Source of the DNA: Hondaea fermentalgiana
Lineage: Eukaryota; Sar; Bigyra; Thraustochytrida; Thraustochytriidae
Direction: 5' to 3'
Length of the DNA stretch: 64,000 bases
NCBI GenBank assembly: GCA_014084085.1
Contig: NPFB01000047.1
Location: 116,890 to 180,889, forward strand
This document shows, one piece after another, positions 60,101 to 64,000 of the stretch; position 1 is the stretch's first letter, and the number at the start of each line of letters is the position of its first letter. Under the pieces are notes generated by a model. That model worked only from the letters and a program-made list of their open reading frames with translations, searched no databases and had not been told where the DNA came from. Both the position numbers and the translations under genes were made by a program.

Positions 60101-61301
60101 AGACTGTGAAGAAACTTCTTCAATAGAGCACGGATCGGCTCTTGCAGCTGACGATGATGCAATCAACGCTGCACTCGATCAAGTCGAAACTGCCATTGAG
60201 GGCAACACTACTGATGGCATATTTGATGGTGATGCCGAAGAAGACATCGAGAAGCGTCAAGAGTCGGCTGATGTTTTGACACCAGCGGACGCAGGTTCAG
60301 GAATGGTACTGGAGGAGAGCGCGTCAGAATTGCATGAGACAATCTATGGAACGCAAGAAGCGGTTTCTAATGATTTAGATGCAAGCAAAGCACATCAAGT
60401 TGGTGAAACTACAAGTCTTGCAAGGGGCCAAGAAGAGGAAGACGAAGAAGAAGAAGAAGAGGGTACTTTTGACTTTGAAAATGAGGAAGTCGAGAAGTGC
60501 GTTTTTGGCCCGCAAGATGTGATTGCAGAGAATGACGAAGAGAGAATTTCTGAATCGCGCAAAGGCGATATCCGGTTGAAACGCTCTGCGTTCTCTCCAG
60601 TGAACTGGAACGAAGAGCATCAACAAGTAGAGGAAGAGGAGGACAGTTTCGCCGAACAGCCCACCAAAGGAACGCTGGCGAACCCCGACAAAGACTCTGT
60701 TTCTAGCGATGCGGAGGCTCACGATGGCTCGCGCGACTCTACGTTAAGCCCTGGAAAATACGGTCAATCGGTGAGCACTGTCGAAGGCGTTGGCGGTTTT
60801 CAGGAGCATGACATTGATCAAGTTCAATACGTAGTTGATCTTCACGCGAACGAGGAAGACCAAGAGGAAACGACCTTTGCCAAGAGCTCCAACGCAGATC
60901 TCGACGAGCTTGAATTCCATGGTAAACGCGCTTCTCAAGACCCGAAAGCGCATGAGAGCGACAGCGAGAGCTCTTTGTCAAGCGAGGGCGCCAAGAGTGT
61001 TCTGTCTTCCTTTGCAGTGGACCCCATGAAGATGCCCGATTTGCCATCTACGCACTACAATCAATTGGCGCAAGTAGGACCAGAACTCCCGCAAGCGCAT
61101 ATATGCAGCGGCCAAGAGGCCCGCGTGAGGCGCTTGTCTGTGTCGCCAATCCAAGTTAACGAGACGATGGAGGTGGGCACCCCGAGTTTATTCGCAAGCG
61201 AGGAGAAGCGTCGAATGGCCAAGAAGAACACGTGGATGGACCCTGAAACCGCGCGGATCGCCCGAATTTTGCGGGGTGATAGCAGCAAAGCAAGTAACTA
61301 A
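54159..61301 (+). CDS. C2CD3 centriolar distal-end protein
   Basis: Predicted 2380 residues, close to human C2CD3. C2CD3 is needed for centriole elongation and distal-appendage assembly, and hence for cilium or flagellum formation. The N-terminal C2CD3_N domain (about 30-185) is clear: RVYGGLRGEVELKV, a WWG at residues 73-75, STNTYFPVRSSPAKLAAYL and LELRVVRAEE match the order of the animal protein. Further C2-like domains lie at about 665-760, 796-905, 1048-1140, 1278-1412 (SGLEQLARL ... HQEPNAAMAK) and 1590-1771 (PYVSFVLHGP ... CNPRWFEDLRLP ... FHVWHR), separated by Ser/Pro/Gln-rich linkers. A (GAT)n-derived poly-Asp run is at 58594-58629. Residues 1771-2380 are acidic and mostly disordered. 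It supports a flagellated life-cycle stage. It is convergent with the next gene, with 78 bp between stops. Confidence 0.93.
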   Translation: MALQAANLTDSETTEATKRELEALDVPLGPEVPPRVYGGLRGEVELKVARLTVLRGALAREARHTSLAVAFAWWGQDPNSSATAFRPLVRRKDDRPVGPAATAAPLSTNTYFPVRSSPAKLAAYLRDAQTLELRVVRAEEATTIDGPSFGVATLELQIAENVDLSHLTVDGMLPVRDPASGTEVATLEVSFRVGLGPRHSSLLALVAANEAKRKNPPLRLGRHVPSPSLQALVQGIESLPHENEPASPSDTMTASALSFEMNEVRASLAATASQGDSRPTSASSFGIHELESEAPPSSAPRSPQQQHRPQNARTAPPSRRRQRATMAADLAIELGGNSDSLQHGEQGAAARLRALRVIKSLRSRGMGPPTPRAQTQTQTQTQTRTRRANTEENTGVRAPGIHHQAAQTHVRSSPRSPSGPGTARAPPPALAKFLAQAERLRNEMDRALDNSDIEQPMVSPGPSQEHALVVYPDGPSFAGHRPSSPWYEEPRFPESGVLASAYAPGVGVINASGETADLETWIPQLLHEIGDTVGFPTDPLLAAMQPVTAAVAAGLRSVESVEFVLSEIDANPKLWSHKSSSHDVKPDFSIECLLEFPRSGNSPDADQERIVKSSVQLSARNRSTRSQPVPTGTARRRSSAAPSDRNADRPKPGPSKTKLDLSTTRHVRFDQATLEKWLSGYLRVSLLRDGISAATGALALRTVILANDPHTAASLRLLDCAGIAGTVVELAKQSASVTGDQVLATLHLEITMTSSQDAATRRAEMSFARAQSAALLKGRPPQPPTTLPPRAPQADGYHLRLVLDRLEVAKGSSASSIEALHEPIQLQHQTGAHGYVTLNEATRSVEYPGSTVRRPFIMEAYDAHGSLIGLAKLPESFKLPFSDWVSVRDPFTGKDRLFAHIRLEEMAVANATDAPRPITPPRHPHTEESSPPQSPFERSQHSPPLQHPVTPPRHRSPTVPQESPSSTQTGRSPSSRQGKRTPQPQRQDSPASRQSTPVARSSARKPTSTSSRDSTPAKSSAPSELASVRSPSGRGVVPGNVDDHFVETTAVQHVFVFELGSLCYRGDLAGALVTYRFPLVDEGASIEDQQLHEHELWWDSVVEENNTIGRHLIETTQADEILAEWLARENDKIRFRVLAPPPGANESEAREDALATLSIHELAALYRRARRLSDTEDQQEGGGKEEEEEEGGMGATQQTARASAVFRLPLLPARSSPAARKQKVNYLKVAVRYLQYETRQWVRIETLRQAQGPSGEHATSRTRLDAQSGPRRVRASDNKLDEARARLCVQIVRVSGLEQLARLAAKQKEGASSMHLAAAVGVNAFVDVSISVGAHQLRHRTAVEPRSFEPAFNEEVSIEFALDKEVLDALGRAEAVIRVWHQEPNAAMAKGQTVLLGSARVSLRDLLLSQSGARGDFALTSPVDANIDDKTRAHPPLGHVRAAIFFEHHRELAQYFPPDDLATPFSSAAHYIATDATSVDDDDDDDDDDDAFGEGGEHVDFEDDYKDSILPPESAATDEHLVVQDNLGVSLPLLTGEAEEGSDDDERIVLQAPLSTPLNDRGDAALSPTQDRFESENDSMMQPLSASRGGGMLCVSVEEAMHLPMVLVRDSLQPPLPYVSFVLHGPRFSDARHTQPNPDGSSCNPRWFEDLRLPIENLGQLRDGILRFHVWHRASWQRDSVEDHGSVVSEGGARHPPPGLDFDPYSNGLALQHRTIAETSAVFGDNDIYLGTAVVDLSTLDVGIDRVHGWYHVIDAEQRRVGQVKVKVSIVRASSGVKDNDFAATSAEETVSSNTFASRDVSGKEDAKHDQDSEAALSPAALADAMQSLDLVSERLRMRMLRLENSSPAPQDNAGASVDRQVADEKEDQQENDGGITMCSQSGSNIDVEIPPSGASGDLESLDLNDGVAPVEPPRPQDTETLHSTEIMHTLEDADNLSPHPFDGAAAVESIHTTSEAKGGIGESDLVENTKTGEENYEVVKDCEETSSIEHGSALAADDDAINAALDQVETAIEGNTTDGIFDGDAEEDIEKRQESADVLTPADAGSGMVLEESASELHETIYGTQEAVSNDLDASKAHQVGETTSLARGQEEEDEEEEEEGTFDFENEEVEKCVFGPQDVIAENDEERISESRKGDIRLKRSAFSPVNWNEEHQQVEEEEDSFAEQPTKGTLANPDKDSVSSDAEAHDGSRDSTLSPGKYGQSVSTVEGVGGFQEHDIDQVQYVVDLHANEEDQEETTFAKSSNADLDELEFHGKRASQDPKAHESDSESSLSSEGAKSVLSSFAVDPMKMPDLPSTHYNQLAQVGPELPQAHICSGQEARVRRLSVSPIQVNETMEVGTPSLFASEEKRRMAKKNTWMDPETARIARILRGDSSKASN

Positions 61302-61379
61302 ACTACTTCAAACCTAGGTTCATTGTATTTTGTGTATGTGATATGCTACATGAGTTTGGACAGCCCATCAAGGTGTGTT

Positions 61380-62051
61380 TTATTGGTTTGGAGCCGACAC
61401 AACAAGGAGCCGCTTGGTCCCGACCGGTGGCGGATCCTCGTGATCTTGACTGTCCTCGTCAGGCTCGGCGCACAGACCGCTCGCGAGAAGACAGTTGACG
61501 ACTGAGGAGGCTTCGTCGGCCCCGGCAAGGTCAACACTATAAGGCATTCGCAAAAAGCGTTTCCAGAATGTGAGGTCTCCAGGGACTGAAAAGTGATTGG
61601 CGAGAAAGATACGCGCGACGCGCTGAAGCTTTTCATTTTCTTCGGCTTCGTCTTGGGTCACCGGGGGCATTGGGTCACTACTGCTACGCCGTGCGACGGC
61701 CAAATTGTTCTCCTTGTTGAGCTCGTCGGCAAGCGCGCGCAGGTCGTGCTCTTCGGTCTTGCGCTTGGCGACGCGGGCGCGCGTTTCCTCCAGACGCGTC
61801 TTGAGCGCAATTTCTGCCTCCTGCAATTGACTGATTGTCCTCGCATTGTTCTGGCGCACCTCGCATCGCGCCAGCCGCAGGGCCTCGGGATCCTTGCCGC
61901 CGTCGCGCGCAGCGTCCGGATCTGGGGGCGCCCGGAGACGGTCGCCGGTTTCATGCAATTTGAGGCGCGCCGAGGCCACCTCGGCGCGCAGACCGGCCTC
62001 CACGGCGCGCAGCGTGCGCAGCCGCGCCTCGGCGCCCTCCTCCTCCGCCAT
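61380..62051 (-). CDS. Small coiled-coil protein of unknown function
   Basis: Predicted 223 residues. Residues 1-120 are charged and helical (LRAEVASARLKLHETG, AEIALKTRLEETRARVAKRK), consistent with a coiled coil. A compact C-terminal segment includes ARIFLANHFSVPGDLTFWKRFL. I do not recognise a family. The proximity to C2CD3 (3' ends 78 bp apart) is positional only. Confidence 0.65.
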   Translation of the reverse strand: MAEEEGAEARLRTLRAVEAGLRAEVASARLKLHETGDRLRAPPDPDAARDGGKDPEALRLARCEVRQNNARTISQLQEAEIALKTRLEETRARVAKRKTEEHDLRALADELNKENNLAVARRSSSDPMPPVTQDEAEENEKLQRVARIFLANHFSVPGDLTFWKRFLRMPYSVDLAGADEASSVVNCLLASGLCAEPDEDSQDHEDPPPVGTKRLLVVSAPNQ

Positions 62052-62428
62052 TTGCTGCCGCTACTTTTGCGCGCACAGCTCCGCACGAAGGCTCGTGTGG
62101 TTTCTGTGTTTGCAACGTTGTCGAAGACGACTCGGCCGGAAGAGAAAGGCTAACCGTAACCGAGCTCGCTCTCCTTCTCCTTTATCTTCCTTTCAAGTTC
62201 TGCAGACGCAGCAAAGATACTACGCACGAGAGTGCTCGCCGCCGCCGCCGCTGCTGCTGCTGCGGCTGCTGCAGCCCCTGATCGTCCACGGCGACTAGGC
62301 GAGTTGTTAAAACTGTCTGGACTTGTTGAGTCGCGCGCCTGATTAGTCTGCAGCGCCCGAGTTTGTTGGGGTTGTTGTTGTGGTGGTGGTGGTTGTTCTG
62401 GTGCGTCGGGTGTGTCGAGTCCGACGAT
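62052..62428. other. Divergent spacer
   Basis: 377 bp shared by the coiled-coil gene and the right-end membrane protein; it includes a GCC/GCT repeat near 62238-62276 and a GTTGTTGTGGTGGTGG run at 62369-62398. Confidence 0.5.
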
Positions 62429-63946
62429 ATGGGCGTCAAGGTAGTCCTCGTCGGCAGCAGCGGCGGGGGCGGCGCGACAGAGGGCCACGCTGACGTGCAG
62501 GGCTTTGTCAAAACGCTCGAGACCCAACTTGAAGCAGCGGGAATGGAGCTCGTCGGCGTGCAGATGATCGCCACGATGAACGGGATCGGGATGGACCATG
62601 CCGGGCCCACGACGCCGGCTGTGCTGCACACGCGTCTGCATGGAGAAAGGGGCCTGCAGAACTTTGCAGGAAGCCTCGAAGAGGTCAACGAGCGCGCTCG
62701 AAGCGTAGACTCTGTTCTTGCAAGCTATATTGCCGATGCTGTCTCGAAATGCGACGCGGTCGTGTCCATGAGCGCAGATGTGGAAGGAGCTAACCTTCGG
62801 TGTCTACGTGAAGCCGGGCGCGCTAGGATTCCCGTCACTGGGACAGGGGGGTCGTCGGTGTCAATGCTCATGAAGCGTGTTTTGTTCGTGGGTGGCAGCG
62901 GTTCTGTGTCGACAACAGCTACCTCTCGAGCAGTCTCTTTCACGCACGCTTTGGCCAAATTTTTTGGGCTTCACTACGAGCCGCACGTTGGCAGTGGGGC
63001 CGGCGCGCCGTCCGTGCTTTCCGTACTGAATTCGATGCTGCCTGCGTTTCTGGCAGTGGCCGTGCTACGCTTCGGTATGCGGGTAACGCACGTAGAGCTC
63101 CCAGAGTTGGATTGTTTGTTGCGAGATGTTAGTCTGCCCGTTCTGGTTTGCGCGACTGTAGTCCACGCATATGTTGGCAAGGAAATGGGTTCACTGGGTT
63201 TGTTGTCAAGCATTATTGCCGGAACAGCTTGTGCTGGATCAATTGCATCAGCTTTGCTGATTGGCCTGGGGCTCTCACGCGCTCTTCCGCGTGTACTCTT
63301 TGGCCTCATTCGAGCGGACGTTCCTGCTACGGCATGTTCTATCATTCTCACAGGTTTATGTAGTATATATGGTGCTATCGGTGGGTTTTGCAGTGCACTC
63401 ATCCTTGTGCCTGTGCGCGACGAAATTGTGGCATGGATCCAGGGACAACACCATCCCATCGTTGGCGCCATTGCGGGCGTGCTCATGTGCCGAGGAAGTA
63501 AAAGTGGATATTATCACTCCATTGCGCTGCCAATCATTCTCATAGAGATGGAGCATGGGGACTTTAGTTTTGTGGGGAGTTTGGATCTATTGACTCTCGT
63601 ATGCGTCTCTGGGGGCATTTGCGCAGGAGTTAGGCTGCAACGGAAAAGCGCCCTCGCGGAGCGAGGGCTTTGGGTGAATATGTGTTTTGGCGACATGATC
63701 GAGGCTGCATATCCATTCATGGAGGAGGTCACTGCAGTGAATGCCGCTGGGTACCTCGGCTCCGCGGTCGGAGGTGCCATTCTCCAGACGGGCGAAGGAG
63801 ATGCAGTGCTGAGCACCGCTTATATGCCGGTACCGCTTTCGATCCTCTTTGCTGGTGTCTCGGGACGATTGGTACTTGCTGCAGCCTGTTTGGCTGCATG
63901 GGGCATCCCTTTCATCGTTGCTCTTGTATTTTATCGGAACAGGTGA
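62429..63946 (+). CDS. Two-part protein: Rossmann-like domain plus multi-TM domain, unknown
   Basis: Predicted 505 residues from ATG 62429 (the open frame upstream starts only at a TTG inside a GTTGTGG repeat). Residues 1-190 look like an alpha/beta nucleotide- or ligand-binding domain: KVVLVGSSGGGGATEGH, a second Gly-rich turn VTGTGGSSVSML and a third VGGSGSVSTTATSRAVSF, plus an internal VVSMSADVEGAN. Residues 195-505 are hydrophobic with eight or nine membrane spans, small-residue rich and with Gly-rich turns (GSLGLLSSIIAGTACAGSIA). I cannot name the family. The architecture could be a transporter or channel gated by a soluble domain, and its style looks prokaryote-like, but that is inference. 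Confidence 0.75.
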   Translation: MGVKVVLVGSSGGGGATEGHADVQGFVKTLETQLEAAGMELVGVQMIATMNGIGMDHAGPTTPAVLHTRLHGERGLQNFAGSLEEVNERARSVDSVLASYIADAVSKCDAVVSMSADVEGANLRCLREAGRARIPVTGTGGSSVSMLMKRVLFVGGSGSVSTTATSRAVSFTHALAKFFGLHYEPHVGSGAGAPSVLSVLNSMLPAFLAVAVLRFGMRVTHVELPELDCLLRDVSLPVLVCATVVHAYVGKEMGSLGLLSSIIAGTACAGSIASALLIGLGLSRALPRVLFGLIRADVPATACSIILTGLCSIYGAIGGFCSALILVPVRDEIVAWIQGQHHPIVGAIAGVLMCRGSKSGYYHSIALPIILIEMEHGDFSFVGSLDLLTLVCVSGGICAGVRLQRKSALAERGLWVNMCFGDMIEAAYPFMEEVTAVNAAGYLGSAVGGAILQTGEGDAVLSTAYMPVPLSILFAGVSGRLVLAAACLAAWGIPFIVALVFYRNR

Positions 63947-63947
63947 T

Positions 63948-63948
<1 letters not shown>

Positions 63949-64000
<52 letters not shown>
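63949..64000. repeat. (CAG)n microsatellite at window end
   Basis: Pure CAG repeat of at least 17 units, starting three bases after the stop of the preceding gene and running off the window. It lies in the 3' UTR or in a following gene. Confidence 0.95.

Noticed and set aside
1..64000. CRISPR arrays, prophage or insertion sequences
   Set aside because: The repeats seen are simple tandem repeats without spacers, and no transposase, integrase or terminal inverted repeat was recognised.

Overview
The window is nuclear DNA from a GC-rich, intron-poor, gene-dense microbial eukaryote. I infer a heterotrophic heterokont, most likely a thraustochytrid (labyrinthulomycete). The reasons are an enolase with a mitochondrial-type presequence (as in stramenopiles), a DEK1-like transmembrane calpain relative, the centriolar protein C2CD3 (so a flagellated stage), a plant-type AP2 domain protein, an Hsp33 chaperone gene with a GTAAGT...CAG intron, and no prokaryotic operons. 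The organism call is inference; the gene calls rest on motifs read directly.

Layout: 1-4399 is gene-free, repeat-rich, very GC-rich DNA upstream of an AP2 protein (4400-5497). Two minus-strand membrane proteins of unknown function follow (6310-7551, 8763-9515), then a protein with seven CCCH-type WRKY19-like fingers (10876-11856), enolase (12614-14005), dolichol-phosphate mannosyltransferase (14945-15811), a CSB/Rad26-type SNF2 ATPase (16122-19985), an MRG15/Eaf3 chromatin reader (20975-22189), spliced Hsp33 (22592-23685), a two-RRM nucleolar protein of RBM34/Nop12 type (24522-26003) and TCF25/Rqc1 (26147-28114). After a 1.8 kb spacer come a membrane-anchored serine hydrolase interrupted by an assembly gap (29960-33164), a 3127-residue C2/multi-TM/calpain-like/WW protein (33449-42832), a probable N-myristoylated protein (43545-44288), a mitochondrial-type RCC1 repeat protein (45453-46790), an inositol-polyphosphate 5-phosphatase (47132-52213), C2CD3 (54159-61301), a small coiled-coil protein (61380-62051) and an unrecognised Rossmann-like/multi-TM protein (62429-63946). 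A CAG microsatellite ends the window.

Genes are unrelated in function, but their orientation is striking: 16 of 18 neighbouring pairs lie on opposite strands, giving short convergent 3' spacers (78-350 bp for most) and longer shared divergent 5' spacers. Three 100-N gaps (14821-14920, 30047-30146, 52677-52776) lie in CG-rich DNA near gene 5' ends.

The most unusual item is the 3127-residue protein. It carries a DEK1-like calpain core whose catalytic Cys and His are replaced by Gly and Ala, so it looks like a pseudoprotease joined to about 20 membrane segments, C2 domains and a C-terminal WW domain. Other notable items are a Rad18-type UBZ4 zinc finger in the CSB-like ATPase, the seven-finger protein, and the unknown two-part protein at the right end.
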